A DNA stretch of 5,877 bases, from the NCBI GenBank assembly GCA_002503885.1, contig DASQ01000036.1, positions 1 to 5,877 of the forward strand, written 5' to 3'. The notes under the pieces were generated by a model. It did not search any database and was not told where the DNA came from. It saw only the letters and a list, made by a program, of their open reading frames with translations. Positions 1 through 4,791 of the stretch are shown in pieces. Each line of letters opens with the position of its first letter. Within the stretch, counting starts at the first letter, position 1. The translations under genes and the position numbers were made by a program. The DNA is from Methanoculleus marisnigri. Lineage in GTDB: Archaea > Halobacteriota > Methanomicrobia > Methanomicrobiales > Methanoculleaceae.

Positions 1-174
1 GTTGCTGGGTGAGCTCAGAGACAACGTGTTACTTCAACGAACAGCAGTCATAAGTGCGGCGGGGGGAAGCCGGTTTTCGAAATTAACCTGACGCCGATGA
101 ATGACAACGAGTACTAGAATGTGGAGCCCGACCCCTATACCGTCAGGGCCGCGTACCGGTGAGCGCGGTACTAA
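1..174. other. No convincing gene; possible decayed coding remnant
   Basis: No open frame of useful length with a start and ribosome site is visible. In + frame 1, bases 67-114 read as KPVFEINLTPMNDNEY, then a TAG stop at 115-117, and continue as NVEPDPYTVRAAYR to a TGA at 160-162. The two pieces look protein-like on both sides of the stop, so this may be the tail of a degraded gene, but no family is recognised. An inverted repeat GTACC (153-157) / GGTAC (167-171) lies just before the next promoter. Low confidence. Confidence 0.2.
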
Positions 175-239
175 CGTATATCTACACGGAGGTCGAAAGT
201 ACACCTTAACACGCCAAAACCTGCGAGGATGGTGATGAC
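175..239 (+). promoter_or_regulatory. Probable TATA promoter and ribosome site of the 53-aa gene
   Basis: A TATA-like box CGTATATC lies at 175-182, which predicts transcription start near 205 and a leader of about 35 nt. Directly before the ATG at 240 is a GAGGATGGTGATG stretch (225-237) that resembles an archaeal Shine-Dalgarno (GGAGGTGATC). Its presence supports the ATG at 240 as the start. The GTACC/GGTAC inverted repeat at 153-171 sits just upstream of the TATA box and could be a binding site; that is inference. Confidence 0.4.
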
Positions 240-401
240 ATGGCCCAGAAAATTGAATTAGGTCTCTACCTGGAAGGCGACGACGCCCGCCGCTTTGAGA
301 AGTACATGGCGGACCCCGACCGGTACGACACCCCGGAAGGGCGGGAGATGACCCGGTGGGTACGTGCTCACGGAGAGGAACTGGTAAAATCCATCCGTTG
401 A
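240..401 (+). CDS. Small 53-residue protein, unrecognised, antitoxin-like in style
   Basis: A complete ORF of 53 residues from ATG 240 to TGA 399-401, with a good ribosome site just upstream. The protein is very charged. It opens with a short strand (IELGLYLEG, residues 5-13), followed by a predicted helix (DDARRFEKYMADP) and a second helix (EGREMTRWVRAHGEEL). No signal peptide or membrane segment is seen. The strand-then-helix layout with an 'LEGDDARRF' core resembles small archaeal antitoxin-like proteins, but I do not recognise a named family. It ends 18 bp before the left direct-repeat copy, so it lies at the edge of the toxin-antitoxin cluster; a toxin partner could have been lost there. 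Function unknown; that it is a real gene is likely from the ribosome site and codon use. Confidence 0.6.
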   Translation: MAQKIELGLYLEGDDARRFEKYMADPDRYDTPEGREMTRWVRAHGEELVKSIR

Positions 402-418
402 CACCTCTCCGCTACGGC

Positions 419-463
419 CTATTTTAACTCGGTTGAGATCTTGATCGATGACGTGTCGGGCAT
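419..463 (-). pseudogene. Truncated 5' remnant of a DUF7557-type antitoxin gene
   Basis: Reading the - strand from ATG 463 gives MPDTSSIKISTELK and then a TAG at 421-419. The intact gene at 5748-5332 begins with the same 14 residues except for one E to K change at residue 12. Beyond codon 14 the sequence is unrelated to the antitoxin, so this is the cut 5' end of a duplicated or replaced copy and not a functional gene. Its promoter is partly conserved and might still fire toward the 53-aa gene on the opposite strand, making antisense RNA; that is inference. Confidence 0.75.
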
Positions 464-541
464 ACCACTCTATACTACTACGGTGGTATACATCCTGATC
501 GACTGGATGTTTTCACGGTGTACGGGAGTGGGAGAGAGTGG
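420..541. repeat. Left copy of a 116-122 bp direct repeat
   Basis: This segment matches 5705-5820 in the same orientation with six mismatches and one 6-nt insertion near 527-534 (the extra GTGGGA in the GGGAGTGGGAGAGAGTGG stretch), about 95% identity over 116 aligned bases. On the - strand it holds the promoter, the inverted-repeat operator and the first 14 codons of the DUF7557-type antitoxin that is complete at the right copy. The match starts abruptly at 420, within the gene, so the junction lies inside a former coding region. The TATA box here is TGTATA instead of TATATA on the - strand. The two copies bracket about 5.3 kb. Confidence 0.9.
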
Positions 542-671
542 TTGAGGACCTTCTCCACCCGGCGGAGCGAACGAAGATTGATGGTTCCTGCACCCCATAG
601 AGGGCTGAGGAGGTTGCAGCATATGACAGAGGTGATCGACCCGATCCTGCGGCAGCCGGAGTGCGGCTGGC
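542..671. other. Spacer before MNT pair A; no gene supported
   Basis: Between the direct repeat and the operator array no ORF is supported; the frames open here run into the MNT gene in the wrong phase. Around 631-650 the sequence GGTGATCGACCCGATCCTGC resembles 5831-5852 near the window end, and the distance from there to the first GTTCAT is 41 bp in both places. The homology with the right copy therefore appears to resume after a gap of about 79 bp that is present here and absent at the right. Confidence 0.4.
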
Positions 672-699
672 GTTCATGCTCCATGAACAATATGTTCAC
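672..699. promoter_or_regulatory. Operator-like array of three alternating GTTCA(T/C) half-sites
   Basis: GTTCAT (672-677), ATGAAC (683-688) and GTTCAC (694-699) are spaced by exactly 5 bp each. The pairs form two perfect or near-perfect inverted repeats: GTTCAT-N5-ATGAAC and the 15-bp palindrome TGAACAATATGTTCA (684-698). The AATAT in the second spacer could be the TATA element of the downstream gene, which predicts a transcript start near 717, about 30 nt before ATG 747. The winged-helix domain of that gene makes autoregulation at this array the natural guess. Confidence 0.55.
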
Positions 700-746
700 G
701 GATCGAAAACAACATCTCCCCCCACCACAAACAACCTCTCTGGATC

Positions 747-1292
747 ATGCTCTCAGAGATCTTCAAGACGGAAGAACGCATCCGCATCCTCCGCCACATC
801 AGCCTCAGGCAATCGGCCACGGTCGGAACAGTCGCCCTCGCCACCGGCGTCTCCAAAGGGCTTGTCTCCGGCTACCTCAATATGCTCGCCAGGGAGGGGC
901 TGCTCAGGCGGGAGAACCGGACATTTCACAGGGATGATACGCCCCTGTGGCCGGCTATCAAGCGCCTCCTCAACCTCGATCTCCTCAAAGACATGATCGT
1001 TCTACCAGAATGGGCGCGGGGAGTCGGGATCTACGGGTCCTGGGCCGGCGGCACCAACACCACGGAGAGCGACCTCGACCTCTGGGTCCTCGTCGATACC
1101 GCGAGCCCCGACACCGAGATCCGGGCGGCGGAGCTTGAACAGACCCTCGCAATGCATACCCGGTGCGAAGTCAACACCCTCATCCTCACCCCCGATAGAG
1201 TACGACATCTTCGAGAACACGACCGGCCGTTCTATACGGCCTTGACGACAGGACACGTAACCATGGAGGGTGTTGACTTTGCGACCGCTTGA
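747..1292 (+). CDS. Winged-helix minimal nucleotidyltransferase (MNT) antitoxin, pair A
   Basis: 181 residues in two domains. Residues 1-60 are a winged helix-turn-helix (ATVGTVALATGVSKGLVSGY, then a LAREGLLRRENRTF wing). Residues 90-155 are a polymerase-beta-type minimal nucleotidyltransferase with the GSx10DxD signature: G97, S98, D109, D111. The third acidic position on the following strand appears to be N143 (CEVNTLIL), where MNT enzymes usually have Asp or Glu, so activity may be altered. In MNT/HEPN systems the MNT protein acts in the cytoplasm as antitoxin by adding nucleotides to a tyrosine of the HEPN toxin; the HTH suggests it also represses the operon. The ATG at 747 follows the half-site array and has no clear Shine-Dalgarno. 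Its 3' end overlaps the HEPN gene, implying translational coupling. Domain assignment is firm; mode of action is by family analogy. Confidence 0.9.
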   Translation: MLSEIFKTEERIRILRHISLRQSATVGTVALATGVSKGLVSGYLNMLAREGLLRRENRTFHRDDTPLWPAIKRLLNLDLLKDMIVLPEWARGVGIYGSWAGGTNTTESDLDLWVLVDTASPDTEIRAAELEQTLAMHTRCEVNTLILTPDRVRHLREHDRPFYTALTTGHVTMEGVDFATA

Positions 1293-1710
1293 CGACTGCT
1301 TTGCCGGCGGGAAACTCCGGACCGTGGAGCCCTCATACGAGAAGGCATGCCAGTCGATCGCCCTCGCCCGTGCCTACCTTGACGAGGCACGGCAGTCCGG
1401 GGCCATCGGCACCACCCGGCTGGCGATGAACGGCCTCTACTTCGCATGGTTCCACGCCGGCCGATCCGTTCTTTTTGCGGACGGCATCCGGGAGAAGAGC
1501 CACTACTGCCTCGAACAGTATCTCGGCACATACGTCTCCGCAGGGAAACTCGACGCCCGATGGCTATCGCTCTTCTCAAGGATGCGAAAGAGGCGTGAGG
1601 ACAGCCAGTACTCGTTCAGTCCCGCGCCTCTCCCCGACGAGATCGAGAGTGTTCTTGACCTGACGGAGCAGTTCATTGACCGGATGGAGAGGCTTGTATC
1701 GGAACGATAG
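1279..1710 (+). CDS. HEPN-domain protein, toxin partner of pair A
   Basis: About 143 residues, mostly helical, with the layout of HEPN proteins (PF05168 type): a DDCF..GKLR..EPS opening, then a long helix (YEKACQSIALARAYLDEA), then LYFAWFHAGRSVLF, KSH (residues 73-75), a GKLD segment and the RREDSQY block (from R106). HEPN toxins are cytoplasmic RNases that use an Rx4-6H motif. Here the usual position reads R-x4-Y (R106 to Y111) with no histidine, and the only R...H is R-x3-H, so catalysis is doubtful. The frame is open from GTG 1270, but that codon abuts the GGAGGG at 1265-1270. TTG 1279 lies about 8 nt after it and gives the family-like N-terminus, so I chose TTG 1279. It overlaps the MNT gene by 14 bp. 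Together they form a typical two-gene toxin-antitoxin operon. Confidence 0.85.
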   Translation: MRPLDDCFAGGKLRTVEPSYEKACQSIALARAYLDEARQSGAIGTTRLAMNGLYFAWFHAGRSVLFADGIREKSHYCLEQYLGTYVSAGKLDARWLSLFSRMRKRREDSQYSFSPAPLPDEIESVLDLTEQFIDRMERLVSER

Positions 1711-1759
1711 CAAAGGATCAGATTGCAGTGCAAAGACCCCGGAATCTCTGCATTATGGA

Positions 1760-1963
1760 CTGACGAGAGAGGTCGGTGCGTTCGAGCCCTCGGTCCCGGC
1801 AGGAGCGAAGCTGCTCGACAGCGCCTGCATCATGACCCGCTACCCGGACAGCATCGTTGGGAATCTAACGCCGTCGGAATACCATGACAGGGAGGATGCC
1901 GGGGAATGCATCGAGCACGCGGACTCGATCTGCAGTGCCGCGAGGCGAACGCTCTTTGGGTGA
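1760..1963 (+). pseudogene. 5'-truncated HEPN gene, pair B
   Basis: In + frame 2 the sequence encodes the C-terminal part of a HEPN protein: REVGAFEP..., AGAKLLDSACIMTRYPDS (which matches the LDxxYIPTRYPD block common in archaeal HEPN proteins), then YHDREDAGECIEHADSI and the stop TGA at 1961-1963. Full HEPN proteins of this type are about 125-135 residues; only about 67 are left. The N-terminal helices and any start are missing, and upstream the frame runs into the end of pair A's HEPN in another phase. The stop overlaps the GTG of the next gene as GTGA (1960-1963), showing that HEPN and MNT were once translationally coupled in HEPN-first order. Non-functional as a complete toxin. Confidence 0.65.
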
Positions 1964-2244
1964 TCGAGCAGGTCCGGGACCTTGCCCGGGGCGCGCCGGC
2001 ACGTCTCCGCCGTCATCCTCTACGGGTCGTTTTCCCGCGGCGACTTCCACGAGGGGAGCGATGTCGACCTGATCGTCGTCGGGGACTTTCGCGAGCGGTT
2101 CCACAAAGCCGGGCGGCAGCCATCCTCGATCTCACCGAGCTCCCGGTCGAACCGATCTGCTACACCGAGGAAGAGTTCGCCGAACTGGTCCGGAGCCCCA
2201 ACCCGTTCATCCACCAGGCACTGGCCGAAGGTGTCCGGGTGTGA
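1960..2244 (+). pseudogene. MNT nucleotidyltransferase gene of pair B, broken by two frameshifts
   Basis: Starting at GTG 1960 the frame reads VIEQVRDLARG, then continues in the next frame from about 1983 as RRHVSAVILYGSFSRGDF and SDVDLIVVGDFRERFHK, then returns near 2110 to the first frame as AAILDLTELPVEPICYTEEEF and ALAEGVRV to the TGA at 2242-2244. Joined, this is a full MNT domain of about 95 residues with GSx10DxD intact (GSF...SDVD) and a third acidic residue in PVEPICYT. The first shift is explained by one extra base in GCGCGCCGGC; the second lies in CACAAAGCCGGGCG. The start overlaps the HEPN stop by 4 bp. As written in the window it cannot make a full MNT. Either real decay, matching its truncated HEPN partner, or base errors in the assembly. 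Confidence 0.75.
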
Positions 2245-2497
2245 ACGATCCCGTCCGTAAGGGTGGGCAGCTCACGAAAAATAGCTCGCTGTGCTCATAA
2301 TTCATCAGTCTTGTCGTCAACTCCTCGCGGGTGAGGCCGGACCCTGGATCGGATCATCGCCGGTCTTAATGGGAACGACCACACCTGCGAGAATCTTCGC
2401 GGAGAGCAGGGTGGTTGCAACGGACAACCCGAACCAGACGATCGATTGCATGGTAAGTTTCAAGGGGGTTGTCCTCCATACTCTCAAATGAGAGGCC
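2245..2497. other. Intergenic region between pairs B and C
   Basis: About 250 bp without a clear + strand gene. On the - strand one short hydrophobic ORF can be read (2451-2317, described separately). No strong TATA box was found a suitable distance before the MNT at 2498; the stretch GAGAGGCC just before its ATG is a weak, closely spaced ribosome site. Nothing else recognised. Confidence 0.35.
2317..2451 (-). CDS. Possible 44-residue single-pass membrane peptide
   Basis: From ATG 2451 the - strand reads MQSIVWFGLSVATTLLSAKI, then LAGVVVPIKTGDDP and a Pro/Ser-rich tail, ending at 2317. Residues 4-28 are hydrophobic enough for one transmembrane helix, and a polar tail follows. It is divergent from the MNT at 2498, with 46 bp between the starts. 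No clear ribosome site precedes the ATG (a GGAGG lies about 25 nt upstream), and the same frame is open far upstream across the antisense of pair C, so it may be chance. A small toxic membrane peptide would fit the setting but is not shown. Confidence 0.25.
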   Translation of the reverse strand: MQSIVWFGLSVATTLLSAKILAGVVVPIKTGDDPIQGPASPARS

Positions 2498-2800
2498 ATG
2501 AAGAACGGGGCAGAGATCTTAGAGCGGGTCATGGCCGAGCGGGACCGGATCTGCGAGATCGCCGCACGCCACGGCGCACGGAACGTCCGTATCTTCGGTT
2601 CCGTAGCGCGTGGGGAGGCGGAAGCGGAGAGCGACCTCGATCTTTTGATCGACCTCGAACCGGATCGGAGCCTCCTCGACCTCGTTGCCCTGAAATCAGA
2701 GTTGGAGACACTGCTCGGGATCCCCGTCGATGTTGCCGAGCCCCTGACCCTGCACTGGTATATCAGGGACCGGGTGATGGCAGAGGCGGTGCCGCTGTGA
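2498..2800 (+). CDS. MNT-domain antitoxin (MntA-like), pair C
   Basis: 100 residues, the usual length of a stand-alone minimal nucleotidyltransferase. N-terminal helices (residues 4-26) precede NVRIFGSVARGE, with G34, S35, D46 and D48 forming GSx10DxD, and D78 in GIPVDVAEP as the third carboxylate, so all three metal ligands are present. In the MntA/HepT system this protein inactivates the HepT RNase by adding AMP units to a tyrosine near its catalytic motif. The stop TGA (2798-2800) overlaps the GTG of the next gene as GTGA, a coupled start. The partner lacks the modified tyrosine and catalytic residues (next entry), so this antitoxin has no intact cognate toxin in the window. Start at ATG 2498 gives the normal N-terminus; ATG 2531 is an alternative. 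Confidence 0.9.
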   Translation: MKNGAEILERVMAERDRICEIAARHGARNVRIFGSVARGEAEAESDLDLLIDLEPDRSLLDLVALKSELETLLGIPVDVAEPLTLHWYIRDRVMAEAVPL

Positions 2801-2997
2801 AGGACGCCACGCTCTACCTGATTCACATCAGGGAGTGCACCGACCGAATTGCGAGGTATACCCAGGGCGGGAAGAAGGCGTTTCTTGCCGACGAGATGAT
2901 ACAGGATGCTGTCCTCCGAAACCTCCAGGTTCTCGCCGAATCCACGCAACGCCTTGATGAAGGCAATGAGGTATACCGTCCCACATGCTCGTTGTAA
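2797..2997 (+). CDS. HepT-like HEPN (DUF86) protein, C-terminally truncated
   Basis: 66 residues from GTG 2797 to TAA 2995-2997. Residues 1-57 match the N-terminal half of HepT/DUF86 proteins: DATLYLIHIRECTDRIARY, then KKAFLADEMIQDAVLRNLQV and LAESTQRLDE. Full HepT proteins are about 110-120 residues and carry Rx4HxY (usually within FRNxLVHxY) in the second half. Here the homology stops after RLDE and a foreign tail GNEVYRPTCSL ends the protein, so the RNase motif and the tyrosine target of the MNT are absent. The break lies near 2960, exactly where base composition falls into the AT-richer island, so arrival of that island (or a deletion) probably cut the gene. The fragment is not expected to be toxic; it might still bind the MNT. 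Confidence 0.8.
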   Translation: MKDATLYLIHIRECTDRIARYTQGGKKAFLADEMIQDAVLRNLQVLAESTQRLDEGNEVYRPTCSL

Positions 2998-3023
2998 CTC
3001 TACACCGCCCAGATGAGTAAAGT

Positions 3024-3584
3024 CTAATGATAGATGATATTCATCAGGCGTGGGTCTAGCATGCATCCATAGCAGAACTGTGTTGCATGGAGAATCGAAT
3101 CCGCAGGCTCCTCAAAATCATACCAATCCCATTCATCTCTGGTTTTAGGCCGGATACCTTTTCGCATTGCGCCGATGTTTTTTGCATCGTAGCCGTCCTC
3201 ACATAATAGTACAACGTAGTGCCCGGTACATAGGGTGTGTCTTCTTGCTGCACGCAAATAGCCCAATTCATATGTGGCCGAATCGTTAATGCCATGCTCA
3301 TTCCCATCTTCTTTGAAAAAGTAGACACTGTGAATATGGCTTCCATCAATTAGGCGTTCAGACATGCGCACATTATATTCAGGACGCCCCTCGTCTGGCA
3401 ACTGAGGATTCTGCTCCTGGAGATCATATGATAACGTTGCGTTAAGCCCTTCGTCGTTACAGAGATGCCTCTTTAACAGTTCTAAGTGGGGCCTGCGGAA
3501 AGAACCCAGGATCCCAATATTTATTCGAGTTTTTACATCTTCCGGGGATTTGAGTGGCTCATTTAACCCGGAAAGGTAACTCAT
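3024..3584 (-). CDS. TIR/nucleoside-deoxyribosyltransferase-like protein, candidate immune effector
   Basis: 186 residues from ATG 3584 (a GTG at 3647 would add 21 residues). It reads as a Rossmann-like alpha/beta fold of the nucleoside 2-deoxyribosyltransferase/TIR/SLOG class. Strand 1 is RINIGILGSF with a helix (PHLELLKRHL); then LNATLSYDL; a helix (VRMSERLIDG); strand HSVYFF; GINDSATYELGYL; and HYVVLLCEDG. The S-x3-E in DSATYELGY resembles the loop that holds the catalytic glutamate of deoxyribosyltransferases and TIR NADases. Similar archaeal proteins (DUF7509-like) are known to me without a settled function. Codon use is AT-richer than the flanking genes. It diverges from the wHTH gene at 3704. 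Predicted function: nucleotide or NAD cleavage or binding, perhaps in defence; the fold is likely, the activity inferred. I favour ATG 3584 because the N-terminal extension from GTG is not protein-like. Confidence 0.65.
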   Translation of the reverse strand: MSYLSGLNEPLKSPEDVKTRINIGILGSFRRPHLELLKRHLCNDEGLNATLSYDLQEQNPQLPDEGRPEYNVRMSERLIDGSHIHSVYFFKEDGNEHGINDSATYELGYLRAARRHTLCTGHYVVLLCEDGYDAKNIGAMRKGIRPKTRDEWDWYDFEEPADSILHATQFCYGCMLDPRLMNIIYH

Positions 3585-3703
3585 GATAACTGATCTGTCT
3601 GAATGCTGATAATGGTTGAAGGTAATTTGATTGTTACCTGATTTCACAAATCCTTATATTCAAGTAACGGGTATAGGACTTATGGCACGGAGTGAGTGAG
3701 CAC
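3585..3703. promoter_or_regulatory. Divergent intergenic region with TATA box and inverted repeat
   Basis: CCTTATATT (3652-3660) fits an archaeal TATA box for the + strand, with transcription start near 3683 and GGAGTGAG (3689-3696) as ribosome site for ATG 3704. Read on the - strand the same box is AATATAAG, so it could also serve the divergent gene. An inverted repeat GGTAA (3621-3625) / TTACC (3634-3638) lies between the two genes, and related GTAAC/GTTAC words recur at 3576-3580, 3633-3637 and 3664-3668. They are possible sites for the wHTH protein; that is inference. Confidence 0.45.
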
Positions 3704-4225
3704 ATGGATCAGGCTGAAGTAGATAAGTATCTCGTCAAAGTCCCATCTGTCATTGTCAACGCTGTCGCCCCACTGGGGGACAAGAAGTGCTGGGCGTTGT
3801 ACATTGCACTGCTGGACAACGATGAGGGCTTGAGGTTTAACCAATTAAAAGAGCTCTTTAACGCTGAGTCCCCTGAAATTTCCCGCTCTCTCAAATCGCT
3901 GGCAAACGCAGGGCTTATTACAAAGCGTGCGCGCTGTTTGACTGATGTAGGGAACAATGAAGTATCGTATTATGTGCCGACGGTTCTCGGTAAGAGCCTT
4001 ATAAAGTCGCTTTATAAGGGCTTGCTGCCATCAAAACCGATAGGCATCGGGCAGGCAACGAACTCAGGTACAGGGTATTCAGAAATCAAGGGTAGTAATA
4101 CCAGAGTTGAGATAGGCGTCGGTGACAGGATAGATAGTTCTACAAGGTATTCACGCGGCGCATCCCGACGTTATAACCCTATTACATGCCAACCCCGCGG
4201 AGATGTGAGTTATGGATCCAGTTAA
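3704..4225 (+). CDS. Winged-helix (MarR/HxlR-like) regulator with a long polar tail
   Basis: 173 residues from ATG 3704; GGAGTGAG lies 8 nt before it, so I prefer it to the GTG at 3692. Residues 14-40 are a helical opening (IVNAVAPLGDKKCWALYIAL), 42-75 a helix-turn-helix (GLRFNQLKELF, SPEISRSLKSLANAGLI) and 73-92 the wing, followed by TVLGKSLIKSLY. This matches MarR/HxlR-type DNA-binding domains. Residues 109-173 are a Gly/Ser/Arg/Asn-rich tail without clear secondary structure, unusual for such regulators. It is the first gene of a two-gene operon (14-bp overlap with the next) and diverges from the TIR/deoxyribosyltransferase-like gene, so it probably controls both. Base composition is AT-richer than the flanks. 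No ligand or metal-binding motif is evident. Confidence 0.75.
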   Translation: MDQAEVDKYLVKVPSVIVNAVAPLGDKKCWALYIALLDNDEGLRFNQLKELFNAESPEISRSLKSLANAGLITKRARCLTDVGNNEVSYYVPTVLGKSLIKSLYKGLLPSKPIGIGQATNSGTGYSEIKGSNTRVEIGVGDRIDSSTRYSRGASRRYNPITCQPRGDVSYGSS

Positions 4226-4556
4226 AGAGACAGAAGAACCGAAATTCTCAGTGGTCAGGAATCCAGACTGCGAGGTCATCCACGTCGATGGGGTCTATGG
4301 GACATTAAACCCGGCAACAGGGCAATTGACGTTTTATCAAGATGTACCGAAAGTTGGCATTGATGAAAATGGTTTGATGTCGTCTAAGTCGATAGAGCGT
4401 GTATTGGTAGTCGATACACGGATGTCACCAGAGGCATTTAGATCTATAGCGTACTGGATGATGGAGCATGTGCAGCATTACGAAAAATGGATGATGGAAA
4501 ATTTCCGTCAACAAGAAGGGATGGATAACGATACAGACCAGGAGGGTTCTTCATAA
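4212..4556 (+). CDS. DUF3467-like small protein
   Basis: 114 residues. Strand-rich first half: PKFSVVRNPDCEVIHVDGVY, GTLNPATGQLTFYQDVP and SIERVLVVDTRMS. Then one long helix, PEAFRSIAYWMMEHVQHYEK, and an acidic tail. The order of strands, a conserved 'MSPEAF' turn and a helix ending in a YEK-type sequence resembles DUF3467-like proteins, whose function is not established. ATG 4212 overlaps the wHTH gene by 14 bp and has GGAGATG (4199-4205) as ribosome site, so it is translationally coupled to the regulator. It likely binds the wHTH protein or the divergent effector, but nothing in the sequence proves this. Family resemblance is moderate, from strand/helix layout. Confidence 0.65.
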   Translation: MDPVKETEEPKFSVVRNPDCEVIHVDGVYGTLNPATGQLTFYQDVPKVGIDENGLMSSKSIERVLVVDTRMSPEAFRSIAYWMMEHVQHYEKWMMENFRQQEGMDNDTDQEGSS

Positions 4557-4791
4557 AAGTGGAATTTTGTTTCGACATCAACCGCGGAAATGACATCCAT
4601 GGCATAGGTACTGCCGAAAACATTGCCTGGTGTGTAGGTAATCTCCGCCGATCTCGCCTTTTGGTCACCGGACGGTAGAGAAAGGAGGTACTCTCGTACC
4701 GGGGGGGAAGGCCCCCGTGCAGGAACGGGTTGAACGGCCTCCTTCGGAGATCGGGTGCGGACCGCATCGGGGCACCGCGCTGCAGAAACGT
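4557..4791. other. Unassigned region downstream of two converging operons
   Basis: About 235 bp between the stop of the + strand operon and the stop of the - strand MNT remnant. Both strands have short open stretches. On the - strand, ITYTPGNVFGSTYAMDVISA (about 4645-4586) looks protein-like; on the + strand, FCFDINRGNDIHGIGTAENI overlaps it (4565-4624). Neither has a start or ribosome site and no family is recognised, so one may be a gene fragment left at the right border of the island. GC content rises again across this stretch. Confidence 0.3.
4687..4717 (-). terminator. Paired hairpins, possible 3' end of the - strand operon
   Basis: Two adjacent stem-loops: GGTAC-TCTC-GTACC (4687-4700) and CGGGGG-N6-CCCCCG (4700-4717). 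On the - strand they come 75 nt after the MNT stop and are followed by a pyrimidine-rich TCCTTTCTCT. Archaeal terminators are usually plain T-runs, so this is weak support; the hairpins could instead stabilise the transcript end. Confidence 0.3.

Noticed and set aside
115..117. In-frame TAG in the 67-162 remnant as a pyrrolysine codon
   Set aside because: The frame has no start or known Pyl-protein similarity, and the inferred lineage is not known to use pyrrolysine; decay is simpler.
518..937. 139-residue open frame on the + strand
   Set aside because: It overlaps the start of the winged-helix MNT in another phase, crosses the repeat and operator, and its sequence is low-complexity Pro/His/Arg.
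2317..3066. 249-residue open frame on the - strand across pair C
   Set aside because: It is antisense to the MNT with an intact GSx10DxD motif and to the HepT fragment, is rich in Arg/Ser as expected of a shadow in GC-rich DNA, and shows no domain. Only its last 44 codons were kept as a weak candidate.
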